Source of the DNA: SZUA-365 sp964635845
GTDB taxonomy: Bacteria; Bacteroidota; Ignavibacteria; SZUA-365
Length of the DNA stretch: 64,000 bases
Direction of reading: 5' to 3'
NCBI GenBank assembly: GCA_964635845.1
Contig: CAZWNO010000001.1
Coordinates: forward strand, 69,395 to 133,394
In this document: positions 17,577 through 26,106 of the stretch, one piece after another
Numbering within the stretch: position 1 is the stretch's first letter
Layout: each line of letters starts with the position of its first letter
Position numbers and translations under genes: made by a program
The notes under the pieces: model-generated
The model's database searches: none
The model's input: only the letters and a program-made list of their open reading frames with translations
Told to the model about the DNA's origin: nothing

Positions 17577-19280
17577 ATGCTTCCGAATGGCATCCTTGGC
17601 ATAGTAAGCGGACGCGCCTCCGAGATCGAGCGATTTCTCGAATCACATCGGGCACTGGCCCAGACGGGACAGCGGCTCCGCTCCGAACGCAATCATGCGG
17701 AGAGTGGCATGCTTGCATGCACGGTCTCCGGAGAATCGGAAGGAAACACTTCGTTTTCGCGAAGCCAGGACAACGCGCGTATCGGCGTGTTCGACGGCGT
17801 GAACTTCGATGAGTGGGACATCGAGCGTGAACCACATCTGCTGTCCGAGCGAAATACGCTCGATGTCCGTCGTTCCGCCAACGGCCAGTTCCTCGTCGCG
17901 GCCGTGGGGGAACATGGACTCGACCTGCTGACCGATCCGTGGGGCACGCTGCCTGTATACGTCTTCGTGGATCGCGATTCCGTCGCCTTCTCCGTCAGTC
18001 TTGACGCGCTGCGTCGGTGCTTTATTAAGGATCATGATGTCCTGAACACAGAGGGGGTGGCCCAGCTGTTCGCGTTCGGCACCACCCTTGACGGACAGAC
18101 GGTGTACCCCGGCATCCGCCGGCTGGGCAGAGCGATGCTCTACCGTGCCCGGCGGTCCCCCTCCGGTTGGGAAGTCTCGGAAGAGGAGTATTTCAGGCCT
18201 GAAGTGGAACCGTCGGAATACCGCGGCATCGATGCCGACGTCGTCGACAGCTTCCGGACGGCGGTGCGCAAGCTGTTGCGGAAATCCGGCGGAGACCTCT
18301 TCTGCACGCTCACCGGAGGACTCGACAGCCGGACCATCGCGGCGGTGCTGTCCGCCGAGGGAGCGGACACCCCATTGGTGACGCATGCCGTGCGTGAAGG
18401 ACACGATCTCCGGATCGCACGGGAGGTGGCGGCCGGAATGCGCCGCACGCACACCACCGTATGGCTGCCCGCGTCACTGCCCCTCGACGGGCGGGCGAAC
18501 GCGTTCTGCGGTGGGAGCAACGGAGCGCTCGCCTTTAACAACTATCACGTCATGTGGGCTTTCGCGGAATATGCAGCGCTGGCGCGATTCGAGATGGACG
18601 GTGTGCATACGTCCATCGAAGGACGCTGGTTCATGCGCAATGACGCGACGACGGCGCGAAGCCGCGCGTCGTTCCTCGAGCGCGTGTTCCGGCGCCTCCT
18701 GCGGCCGGAACTGCTGCGGCTCGCAGAGGATCCCGGACAATGTGCGAAGGATGCGAGGGACGTTCTTTCCCGGCTCGTGCCGGACCCGAAGGATTTCGCC
18801 TCGCCGGGCTGCTGCGCGGATGTGTTCAATGTCTGTTCGGTTCTTCCCAACCATGGAACGGATGGCGCCCTGCTTCAGAATCACTACGTGCGGTTCATCT
18901 CGCCGTATTACGATCGCGACTATGTTTCCGTCGTGTCGCGGGTGGCGGAACACAGGCGATGGATGCAGCATCCGCAGAGGACGATAATCCGTACATTTGC
19001 TCCATCATTGTTGCGCATCGCGCGTGCCTATTCGGACGTGCGAACGTGGCCGCTCGACAATCCCCTTCTCCTGCGCGTACCGGTGGCCCTCGAACGTGCG
19101 TATCGCAAGGTGGTCCTCCCGCATTTCCCCGGCCTGTTCCAGAGACGTTCCCGCCATTCATCGACGCTGGGATACACGTTCCATACGGCCGCTGATCCGG
19201 GCGAAGTCCGGGTCAATTCCTGCCCGCCGAATTCCCTCGCCCACCTGACATTTCCCTCCGATATTCGTAGCTTAGCGTGA
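17577..19280 (+). CDS. Asparagine-synthetase-like protein lacking the glutaminase cysteine
   Basis: A 567-residue protein with the two-domain organisation of asparagine synthetase. The ATP-pyrophosphatase loop is present as CTLTGGLDSRTIAAVL near residue 243, and the N-terminal Ntn-type glutaminase fold can be followed (LDLLTDPWGTLPVYVF). The protein starts MLPNGILGIVSG, without the Cys2 that asparagine synthetase B uses to hydrolyse glutamine. It may therefore use free ammonia or another amine, as do beta-lactam synthetase and lasso-peptide cyclases, where the family is known to lose this residue. No lasso precursor, protease or leader-binding gene is adjacent. The substrate is unknown. Confidence 0.75.
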   Translation: MLPNGILGIVSGRASEIERFLESHRALAQTGQRLRSERNHAESGMLACTVSGESEGNTSFSRSQDNARIGVFDGVNFDEWDIEREPHLLSERNTLDVRRSANGQFLVAAVGEHGLDLLTDPWGTLPVYVFVDRDSVAFSVSLDALRRCFIKDHDVLNTEGVAQLFAFGTTLDGQTVYPGIRRLGRAMLYRARRSPSGWEVSEEEYFRPEVEPSEYRGIDADVVDSFRTAVRKLLRKSGGDLFCTLTGGLDSRTIAAVLSAEGADTPLVTHAVREGHDLRIAREVAAGMRRTHTTVWLPASLPLDGRANAFCGGSNGALAFNNYHVMWAFAEYAALARFEMDGVHTSIEGRWFMRNDATTARSRASFLERVFRRLLRPELLRLAEDPGQCAKDARDVLSRLVPDPKDFASPGCCADVFNVCSVLPNHGTDGALLQNHYVRFISPYYDRDYVSVVSRVAEHRRWMQHPQRTIIRTFAPSLLRIARAYSDVRTWPLDNPLLLRVPVALERAYRKVVLPHFPGLFQRRSRHSSTLGYTFHTAADPGEVRVNSCPPNSLAHLTFPSDIRSLA

Positions 19281-19314
19281 TGCAATCTGTCACCACCGAT
19301 CGGAGAAGACGAAA

Positions 19315-19757
19315 ATGGTAATCGTGAAAGCCACCCGCGCGGCGGTGGACGACTTCGTNNNNNNNNNNCGCGCAGCGGAAAGAAATTCGGGAACTCGGTA
19401 CTGAAGGAACTCCGCCAGAAAGGGTACACCGTGTATCCGGTGCATCCCGAGGCGAAGGAGATCGACGGTGTATCCTGCGTGCCATCGCTGTCCGCTTTAC
19501 CCGAACCGGTGGGGGGACTCGTGATCTCCGTCAAGCCGGCGCAGTGCGAATCCCTCGTGCGCGAGGCGCATGCGGCCGGCATCACGCGCGTGTGGCTGCA
19601 GGAAGGCGCTGATTCGATGGAGGCGGTCGAATACTGCCGCGACAACGACATCGGCGTCGTCCATGGCAGGTGCCTTCTGATGTTCATCGAACCTGTGCAG
19701 GGCGTGCATTCATTCCATCGCTGGATCGCGAAAATCTTCGGAAAGATGCCGAAATAG
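19315..19757 (+). CDS. CoA-binding domain protein, interrupted by an assembly gap
   Basis: A YccU-type CoA_binding protein of roughly 145 residues. The start ATG at 19315 encodes MVIVKATRAAVDDFV. After the ten Ns the frame resumes as RSGKKFGNSVLKELRQKGY and continues VYPVHPEAKEIDGV, PEPVGGLVISVKP and ITRVWLQEGADS, as expected for the family. The two halves are in different frames when the gap is counted as exactly 10 nt. The family's missing piece (the beta-strand and glycine turn, around ten residues) implies a real gap of about 30 nt. The function of these small Rossmann proteins is poorly known. Confidence 0.8.
19359..19368. other. Assembly gap (10 N)
   Basis: Ten Ns inside the CoA-binding gene. 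Comparison with the family suggests the true missing length is nearer 30 nt. Confidence 0.95.
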
Positions 19758-19835
19758 CCGCCGCGCGGTCGAGGAGATCTGGAAAGCGGAAAAGCATTAC
19801 ATTTAATCATCGTTGCATTCAATCGAGGAGAAATA

Positions 19836-20834
19836 ATGGAATATCGTTTTCTGGGAAGTTCGGGTCTGCGCATCTCCGCGCTGTCCTTCGGTTCGTGGGT
19901 GACATTCGGCGATCAGATCGACGAAGGCGTCGCCGCGGCATGCATGCAGGAGGCTCATGACGCGGGCGTGAATTTCTTCGACAATGCCGAGGCCTATGCG
20001 AACGGCGTGTCGGAGACCATGATGGGGAACATCATCGGGCAGAATGGCTGGAAGCGCAGCGACCTCGTACTGTCGACCAAGATCTTCTGGGGCGGCGACG
20101 GTCCGAACGACACCGGCCTTTCGCGCAAGCATATCATCGAGGGAACGAATGCCGCGCTCCGGCGTCTGCGCACCGACTATGTCGATCTCGTGTTCTGCCA
20201 TCGTCCGGACCTCTACACGCCGATCGAGGAAGTCGTGTGGTCGATGCACCTGTTGATCCAGCAGGGGAAGGCCCTGTACTGGGGGACGAGCGAGTGGAGC
20301 GCCGAGCGCATCCGGGAGGCGTACGATTTCGCGAGGCGCGAACATCTGATGCCGCCGCAGATGGAACAGCCGGAATACAACATGTTCAAGCGCGCGCGCG
20401 TCGAGCAGGAGTACGAGCGGCTGTACAGCGAGATCGGACTCGGCACGACGATCTGGAGTCCGCTCGCCTCCGGCCTCCTCACCGGCAAATACAGCGAAGG
20501 CATCCCCGACGGCAGCCGGCTTTCCCTGCCGGAATACGAATGGCTGCGCAGGCGATTGCAGAAAAAAGGCTGGGAAGAGAAAATTCAGAAGACCCTGAAA
20601 CTGGGGACCATCGCCGACGAACTCGGCTGTACGCTCGCCCAGCTCGCTCTCGCCTGGTGCCTGATGAATCCGGATGTCAGCACGGTCATTACCGGCGCGT
20701 CGCGTCCCGGACAGGTGGTCGAGAACATGAAGGCGCTGGATGTCGTGGATAAACTCGACGACGAGGTCATGCTGGCCATCGAGGAAATCCTCGACAACGA
20801 GCCCGACGAGGAACTCGACTGGCGGCGGCTCTGA
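19836..20834 (+). CDS. Aldo/keto reductase, Kv-beta-like
   Basis: A 332-residue (beta/alpha)8 NADPH-dependent oxidoreductase, closest in style to potassium-channel beta subunits and YghZ. The catalytic tetrad can be read as Asp and Tyr in FFDNAEAYANG, Lys in LSTKIFWG and His in VFCHRPD. YWGTSEWSAERI and the late cofactor segment STVITGASRPGQVVENMKA fit the subfamily. The start has a good Shine-Dalgarno (GAGGAG) 8 nt upstream. It probably reduces aldehydes; the substrate is unknown. It is followed after 54 bp by the methyltransferase gene. Confidence 0.9.
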   Translation: MEYRFLGSSGLRISALSFGSWVTFGDQIDEGVAAACMQEAHDAGVNFFDNAEAYANGVSETMMGNIIGQNGWKRSDLVLSTKIFWGGDGPNDTGLSRKHIIEGTNAALRRLRTDYVDLVFCHRPDLYTPIEEVVWSMHLLIQQGKALYWGTSEWSAERIREAYDFARREHLMPPQMEQPEYNMFKRARVEQEYERLYSEIGLGTTIWSPLASGLLTGKYSEGIPDGSRLSLPEYEWLRRRLQKKGWEEKIQKTLKLGTIADELGCTLAQLALAWCLMNPDVSTVITGASRPGQVVENMKALDVVDKLDDEVMLAIEEILDNEPDEELDWRRL

Positions 20835-20888
20835 GGACCGTCCACGGAAGAACGAATCCATCAGCGTATCCGCGAATAAAGGGCATCC

Positions 20889-22103
20889 ATGTACGAATAT
20901 CAGAAAGACCGCCGCTTCTTCGCGCAGGCGCCCGGAAAGATGGAAGCGCTGTGCGCGGAGGAGCTGCGGGAACTCGGCGCGGTCAACGTGGAAGCCGCAT
21001 ACCGCGGCGTGTACTTCGAGGCGGACCACGCCGCGCTGTACCGGATCAACTACGCGTCCCGCATGCTCTCGCGCGTGCTCGCGCCCCTGCTTTCGTTCCG
21101 CTGCCGCGACACGGACGTGCTCACATCGACGGCGAGAAAGGTCGCGTGGGAAACGTTCTTTTCCGTCGACCAGACCTTCGCGATCACCGCATCCGTCGCG
21201 AAGAGCAGCATCAACAATTCACTCTACGCGGCGCAGTGTTTGAAGGACGGCATCGCCGATCACTTCCGCGACGTATCGCGCGGAGTCCGTCCCTCGGTGG
21301 AAACGGTCAATCCCGACGTGCGCCTCAATCTGCATATCGAGGAAGACCGCGCCGTCATCAGTCTCGACACATCCGGTGAATCGCTGCACAAGCGCGGCTA
21401 CCGCCTGCTCGCCGGCGAGGCGCCGATGCAGGAGACGCTCGCGGCCGCCATCATCCGGCTGACCGGCTGGGACGGCGAGACGCCGCTGTGGGACTGCATG
21501 TGCGGGTCGGGGACGCTGCTCTGCGAAGCGCTCATGCATTATTGCCGGATCCCCGCGCAGACGCTGCGGAAGAACTTCGGCTTTTTCTACCTGCCGGATT
21601 TCGATAAAAAGATATGGAGATCCGTGAAAGCGGAATGCGACGCGCGGATCCGTCCGCTCCCGAAAGGACTGATCTCCGGCAGCGACATCTCGCCCGCCGC
21701 CATTTCGGTCGCGAAGGAGAACCTCTCCCGCCTGCCGTTTTCCGACGCGGTGACGATTACGCGCCGGGCCTTCCAAAAGGTGACGAGCTTCGAGAACGGT
21801 ACGCTCCTCGCCAATCCACCGTACGGCATACGCATGGGGGAATACGAGGAGGTGCAGCGTCTGTACACCGACCTCGGCGATTTCATCAAGCAGCGCTGCA
21901 AGGGGAGCACGGCGTTCATTTACACGGGCAATCCGGAGCTGCGAAAATCCATCGGCCTGAAGACCAGCCGCCGCATCCCTCTCGTCAACGGCAAACTCGA
22001 AGGTGTCCTGGTCCGCATCGACAGCTACGAGGGCAGCCGGAAACCCTACTACGCCCGCTTCACCGAGGAAGAAAAAACCACGAAAACGCAAAAACGCGAA
22101 TGA
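20889..22103 (+). CDS. THUMP-domain 23S rRNA (guanine-N2) methyltransferase, RlmL-like
   Basis: A 404-residue RNA methyltransferase with an N-terminal ferredoxin-like/THUMP region (EALCAEELRELGAVNVEAA, then YRINYASRMLSRVL) and a C-terminal Rossmann fold. The SAM pocket is LWDCMCGSGTLLCEA near residue 200. The catalytic NPPY motif (LANPPYGIRMGE, near residue 310) identifies N2-guanine or N6-adenine methylation. It corresponds to the N-terminal half of E. coli RlmL/YcbY. The last ~12 residues (EEEKTTKTQKRE) are encoded inside the long inverted repeat that follows, so the insertion or expansion of that repeat has rewritten the C-terminus. Confidence 0.88.
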   Translation: MYEYQKDRRFFAQAPGKMEALCAEELRELGAVNVEAAYRGVYFEADHAALYRINYASRMLSRVLAPLLSFRCRDTDVLTSTARKVAWETFFSVDQTFAITASVAKSSINNSLYAAQCLKDGIADHFRDVSRGVRPSVETVNPDVRLNLHIEEDRAVISLDTSGESLHKRGYRLLAGEAPMQETLAAAIIRLTGWDGETPLWDCMCGSGTLLCEALMHYCRIPAQTLRKNFGFFYLPDFDKKIWRSVKAECDARIRPLPKGLISGSDISPAAISVAKENLSRLPFSDAVTITRRAFQKVTSFENGTLLANPPYGIRMGEYEEVQRLYTDLGDFIKQRCKGSTAFIYTGNPELRKSIGLKTSRRIPLVNGKLEGVLVRIDSYEGSRKPYYARFTEEEKTTKTQKRE

Positions 22104-22219
22104 AGAATCGCGAAAGATTTTTCAGGAAGAAAAACGCCCGGCAGAAATACCGGGCGTTTCTTATTGATAAAAATCTTCGCGCTCTTTTTTCGCGTTTTTA
22201 CGTTTTCGTGGTTTCTTCT
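22069..22219. repeat. Long inverted repeat, copy A
   Basis: About 151 bp in which the left arm (GAAGAAAAAACCACGAAAAC and onward through AACGCAAAAACGCG) is complementary to the right arm (ending in CGCG...TACGTTTTCGTGGTTTCTTC). A G+C-rich hairpin lies at the centre (22132-22159). It lies between convergent genes and contains the rRNA methyltransferase stop codon. Copy B lies at 22845-22993 with nearly the same arms. No transposase is linked, so it looks like a MITE-like or intergenic palindrome family. Confidence 0.85.
22132..22159. terminator. Bidirectional terminator-like hairpin at the centre of repeat copy A
   Basis: AAACGCCCGG, an 8-nt loop, then CCGGGCGTTT, giving a perfect 10-bp stem ending in T on both strands. 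It is placed to end both the methyltransferase transcript and the convergent small-protein transcript. Confidence 0.6.
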
Positions 22220-22677
22220 TATTTGCCGCGGCGGGCGCCGGAGCGGGCGGGGGAACCGGCGGGAGCGGGAGTCCCCGTGCCTGTGCAGACGCCCGTGCCC
22301 GTGCCACCCTTGCCGCTGCCGCGCAGCGCGCGTCCTGCGGGTGAACCCGTGCCGGTGCCGGGCTGGAAGTCGGGATCCTGTCCGTTGGGAATGCCGTCGC
22401 CGTCAGCATCGGGCGCATTGTCGTTGATTCCGTCGCCGTTGGCGTCGACGAAGCCACGGCCGTTGGTGTTCAGGCGCGTGCCGGTCCAGTCCGGATCCTT
22501 GCCGTTGGGAATGCCGTCGCCGTCATCGTCCATCGCGTTGTCGTTGATGCCGTCGGCATTTGCGTCGACGAATCCCTTGTTCGCGGGCTTGCCCTGGGCG
22601 AGGCTCGATTCGGTATTGATGACGGTGAGGCTCAGCGCGAACGCCGCGAGAGCGAGGAGAGAAAGAATGCGTTTCAT
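22219..22677 (-). CDS. Small secreted protein with thrombospondin type 3-like Ca-binding repeats
   Basis: A 152-residue protein with a signal peptide (MKRILSLLALAAFALSLTVI...SLAQ). It has two copies of a ~37-residue unit, FVDANADGINDNA(M/P)D(D/A)DGDGIPNGxDPDxxxG. These acidic DxNxDGxxD loops bind calcium in thrombospondin type 3 and dockerin-like repeats. The C-terminal ~50 residues are rich in Gly, Thr and Pro and end in basic residues; no T9SS domain is seen. The ATG at 22677 is chosen for the signal peptide, although the frame is open far upstream through repeat copy B. It is flanked on both sides by copies of the long inverted repeat. Confidence 0.8.
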   Translation of the reverse strand: MKRILSLLALAAFALSLTVINTESSLAQGKPANKGFVDANADGINDNAMDDDGDGIPNGKDPDWTGTRLNTNGRGFVDANGDGINDNAPDADGDGIPNGQDPDFQPGTGTGSPAGRALRGSGKGGTGTGVCTGTGTPAPAGSPARSGARRGK

Positions 22678-23016
22678 TTGGATCTCCGAAAATTGGTGAG
22701 AGGAGGCTGTTGCCGTTTCTGTCCCGGGAAATACCACAACCGTGCCAAACCCGAAATCCTTGATACCGGCACATATTCGCCGCATCGTGCGAACCGATCG
22801 CCCGCAACCGGCAACGCCTGCCGTCCCTCCCGGCAAAATCTGTCGAAGAAAAAACCACGAAAACGCAAAAACGCGAATGAAGAATCGCGAAAGATTTTTT
22901 GGAAGGAAAAGGCCGGGAGGAAATACCGGGTATTTCCTATCGACAAAATTTTCGCGCTCTTTTTCGCGTTTTTGTGTTTTCGTGGTTTTTTCTGCGCGAT
23001 GGAGATAACTTAGAAG
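22678..23016. other. 339-bp region without a gene
   Basis: The first ~165 bp hold no gene or strong signal and presumably carry the promoter of the small secreted protein. The rest is copy B of the long inverted repeat, which ends 24 bp before the priA start. An ORF that crosses this whole region on the minus strand is an artefact of the repeat. Confidence 0.7.
22845..22993. repeat. Long inverted repeat, copy B
   Basis: About 149 bp with outer arms nearly identical to copy A (22069-22219). The central hairpin has diverged and is much weaker. The right arm reads CGTTTTTGTGTTTTCGTGG. The two copies are in the same orientation about 625 bp apart and bracket the small secreted protein gene. Confidence 0.85.
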
Positions 23017-25506
23017 ATGGCTGAGCGCATGTATGCCGATATCGCCGTGCCGGGAGTGCCGAAGGACACGCTGACCTATGCCGTCCCGGAAGGTCTGCAG
23101 GAGCGGATGCAGCCGGGGGTCCGTGTGATGGTGCCGCTCGGCCGACGCCTGCTGATGGGTTTCGTCATTCACGTGCACCACGTGATGCCGGACTTCGCGC
23201 TCAAGGCCGTGCAGCAGGTGCTGGATCCGGCACCCGTCATCACGGAGCGCGTGATGCAGCTCTGCGACTGGGTGCACCGCTATTACGTCTGCGGATTGGG
23301 GGAAGCGCTGAAAGCCGCGCTGCCGCAGGGAATGGATGTGGACGCGGCGCGCTATGTCTCCCTCAGTACGGGGGATGAGGAGCTGATCGGCCGGATCGTG
23401 GGACGCTCCAAAACCAAGGCTGCCATCGTCGATGCGCTGCGCACGGGTGAGATCATGACGGAAGAAGATCTGCTGGCGGCCGCGGGCTCGCGCAGCATCG
23501 CCGCGCAGTTGAAGGAACTGCTGATGGAAGGCGTCGTGCAGGTGGAATCCGCGATCGAACGCCCGGCGGTGCGGGCCAAGACCGTGCTCGCCGTGCGCCT
23601 CCTGCCACCCTGGACCCGGCGCGAGAAAATCGCCGAACTCATGGAGATCGTCGAATCGCGCGCGCCGCGGCAGGCGAACATTGTCGCGACGCTGTGGAAG
23701 CACTACGGACAGGGCCGCCGCACCGTGCAGATGACCGATCTCGTGCGCGAGGCGCGCGCCACCAGCGCGCAGGTGCGCGCACTGGAAGAAAAGGATATCG
23801 TCGAGGTGCTCGACGAAGAGGTCACGCGCGAATGGGAGATCCGCTACGCGGAAAAAGAAAAAAAGTTCGTTTTAACCGATGAGCAGCGGACGGTCCTCGC
23901 CGCGATCCGCACGGAGACCGAGGCCTCGCGGCAGCGGACGATGCTGCTGTACGGCGTCACCGGGAGCGGCAAGACGCAGGTGTATATCGAGGCCATCAGG
24001 CAGGTGCTCGCGGGCGGGAAGAACGCTCTCGTGCTCGTCCCCGAAATCTCGTTGACCCCGCAGTTCGTCTACCGTTTCAGACAGGCCTTCGGGAAGGACG
24101 TCACCGTGATGCACAGCCGCATGTCGATGGGAGAACGCTACGACGCGTGGCGCCTGACGCTGGCCGGGGAATACCGCGTCGTGGTTGGCGTGCGCGCGGC
24201 GGTGTTCGCGCCGCTCGGAAATCTCGGGCTTATCGTGGTGGATGAAGAGCAGGAGGCGAGCTACAAGCAGTCCGACAGCGTGCCGCGCTACAACGGACGC
24301 GACGCCGCCATCATGCGCGGCTGGTTCGAAAGCGCCCCGGTACTCCTCGGCTCCGCCACTCCCTCGGCGGAGAGCTGGCATAACGCGCAGAGCGGGAAGT
24401 ACACGGTGCTCAGGCTGACGGCGCGCGTCGACGGCGCGCTGCTGCCGAGGTTCGAACCGATCGACATGCGCGAGGCGCGCAGGCAGCAGCAGCAGCGCGG
24501 CTCCTTCTCGACGACGCTCGTCGAGGCGATCCGCGAACGCTGCGAACGGAAGGAAGCATGCATCCTCCTGCACAACCGGCGCGGCTTCGCTCCCCATGTG
24601 GAATGCCGCGACTGCGGGAACGTCGAGCAATGCGAGAACTGCAGCATATCGCTCACCTTCCACAAGGACGCCTCGCTGCTGCGCTGCCATTACTGCGGCG
24701 CCACGCGCAAGCTCCCGCTGATCTGTCCGCAATGCGGCGGGACGGACCTCGACCAGGTCGGCGTGGGGACGCAGCGGGTGGAGGAAGACCTCCGGGAGGC
24801 GTTGCCCGAGGCGCGGATCATCCGCATGGACGCCGACAGCACGCGCCGCAAGGGTTCGCATGACCTGCTGCTGACCGCCTTCAGCCAGGGCGAAGCGGAC
24901 GTGCTGCTGGGCACGCAGATGGTGGCCAAAGGCCTGGATTTCGACCGCGTCACACTGGTCGGCATCATCGCGGCGGAACAGTCGCTGCTGCTTCCCGACT
25001 TCCGTGCAGCCGAGCGCACGATGCAGCTGCTGACGCAGGTGGCGGGCCGTGCCGGCCGGGGATCGCGTCCCGGTACCGTCGTCTTGCAGGCCGCGCAGCC
25101 AGAGCACCCCGTTCTGCAGTACGCATACCGGCACGACTATGCGGGATTCATGGAAAACGAACTGCCCAACAGAAAGAAACTGTATTATCCTCCGTTTTCG
25201 CGGCTCGTGCTGATCAATTTCAGCGGCGAGGACGAGAAGGCCGTGGAGCAGGCCGCGAATTTATACCACCGCTCACTCGGCGGGGAGGAGCATTTTTTCG
25301 CGATGCATCCGCCGCAGCCCGCGCTGCTGAGCCGCATCAACCGCCGCTACCGGTGGCAGCTCCTGCTGCGAGTGGAGAAAAGCCGCGACAGCGACGGCAG
25401 CAAACTCGGAGCCGCGCTCGCGAGAGCGGAGGAGTACGCGCTTCGACATGCGCGAAGCAAGGCGGTATACATCGGCATCGACGTCGATCCACAACACATG
25501 ATGTGA
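23017..25506 (+). CDS. priA: Primosomal protein N', replication restart helicase
   Basis: An 829-residue PriA. It contains the N-terminal 3'-DNA-binding domain (YADIAVPGVPKDTLTYAVPE...GRRLLMGFV), the helicase Walker A (YGVTGSGKTQVYIEAI, residue ~312) and DEEQE for motif II. The zinc-binding insertion has eight Cys (CRDCGNVEQCENC and CHYCG...CPQC). The C-terminal helicase lobe follows (GTQMVAKGLDFDRVTLVG, VAGRAGRG). It reloads the replicative helicase at stalled forks. The start at 23017 fits the family N-terminus. DUF2721 follows 12 bp downstream. Confidence 0.96.
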   Translation: MAERMYADIAVPGVPKDTLTYAVPEGLQERMQPGVRVMVPLGRRLLMGFVIHVHHVMPDFALKAVQQVLDPAPVITERVMQLCDWVHRYYVCGLGEALKAALPQGMDVDAARYVSLSTGDEELIGRIVGRSKTKAAIVDALRTGEIMTEEDLLAAAGSRSIAAQLKELLMEGVVQVESAIERPAVRAKTVLAVRLLPPWTRREKIAELMEIVESRAPRQANIVATLWKHYGQGRRTVQMTDLVREARATSAQVRALEEKDIVEVLDEEVTREWEIRYAEKEKKFVLTDEQRTVLAAIRTETEASRQRTMLLYGVTGSGKTQVYIEAIRQVLAGGKNALVLVPEISLTPQFVYRFRQAFGKDVTVMHSRMSMGERYDAWRLTLAGEYRVVVGVRAAVFAPLGNLGLIVVDEEQEASYKQSDSVPRYNGRDAAIMRGWFESAPVLLGSATPSAESWHNAQSGKYTVLRLTARVDGALLPRFEPIDMREARRQQQQRGSFSTTLVEAIRERCERKEACILLHNRRGFAPHVECRDCGNVEQCENCSISLTFHKDASLLRCHYCGATRKLPLICPQCGGTDLDQVGVGTQRVEEDLREALPEARIIRMDADSTRRKGSHDLLLTAFSQGEADVLLGTQMVAKGLDFDRVTLVGIIAAEQSLLLPDFRAAERTMQLLTQVAGRAGRGSRPGTVVLQAAQPEHPVLQYAYRHDYAGFMENELPNRKKLYYPPFSRLVLINFSGEDEKAVEQAANLYHRSLGGEEHFFAMHPPQPALLSRINRRYRWQLLLRVEKSRDSDGSKLGAALARAEEYALRHARSKAVYIGIDVDPQHMM

Positions 25507-25518
25507 TAAAACACCACC

Positions 25519-25998
25519 ATGACTGAAATCACCACCCCGATCGCCCAGCAGACCATCCAGGCCATTCTCACCCCCGCTCTGATGATTTCCGCCTGCGGCC
25601 TGCTTCTCCTCGGCCTCAACAACCGTTACGCCATCGTCATCGGCCGCATTCGCATGCTCAATGACGAGAAGCGCCGCAAGCTCGCCGATCCGGAAGGCAT
25701 CGACCGGGAGTACGTCGATGCGCTGCGCTTCGAGAGTGTATTGCAGCAGATTCCTTCGCTCATGCAGCGGGCGAACTACCTGCGGCGTTCGCTGCTGTTC
25801 CTCTGGATCGGCGTAATCGGATACCTGCTCTCCTCGATCATGCTCGGTGTCGGAATATTCTTCGGGCTCAGCGCGGCTGTCTGCGCCGTCTGGATCTTCA
25901 TGGTCGGACTCGTGAGCGCGGCGATCGGCGTAGTGTTCGCCCTGCTCGATATCGCGCTTGCGTACCGGGTCCTGAAGCTTGAAATCGAGATCTACTGA
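25519..25998 (+). CDS. DUF2721 membrane protein
   Basis: A 159-residue integral membrane protein matching DUF2721. One helix lies near the N-terminus (ILTPALMISACGLLLLGLNNRY), followed by the cytoplasmic segment IRMLNDEKRRKL, then two close hydrophobic helices (LLFLWIGVIGYLLSSIMLGV and VWIFMVGLVSAAIGVVFALL). The function of the family is unknown. It is 12 bp from priA, probably the same transcript, without an obvious functional link. Confidence 0.8.
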   Translation: MTEITTPIAQQTIQAILTPALMISACGLLLLGLNNRYAIVIGRIRMLNDEKRRKLADPEGIDREYVDALRFESVLQQIPSLMQRANYLRRSLLFLWIGVIGYLLSSIMLGVGIFFGLSAAVCAVWIFMVGLVSAAIGVVFALLDIALAYRVLKLEIEIY

Positions 25999-26047
25999 GT
26001 CGCGAGCCCGACAGTACCGGAGGCCCGGTCTCCCGAGGGAAAAGAAT

Positions 26048-26082
26048 ATCCCCGCCATGCACCTCTGCGAAATGACGGGGAT
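26048..26082 (-). terminator. Rho-independent terminator of the beta-helix gene
   Basis: An 11-bp stem ATCCCCGCCAT/ATGACGGGGAT with one mismatch and a 13-nt loop. On the minus strand it is followed by ATTCTTTTC. It lies 25 bp beyond the stop of the beta-helix gene and also faces the end of DUF2721. Confidence 0.6.
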
Positions 26083-26106
26083 AGGTGAGTGTGAGAGAGG
26101 AGAGAT

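Noticed and set aside
17577..19280. A lasso-peptide gene cluster
   Set aside because: No precursor, leader-binding protein or transglutaminase-like protease is next to the AsnB-like gene.
22678..23703. A 494-residue minus-strand frame running across repeat copy B and the priA start
   Set aside because: The upstream part is repeat DNA and priA antisense; only the part from 22677 down begins with a signal peptide and codes for a real product.
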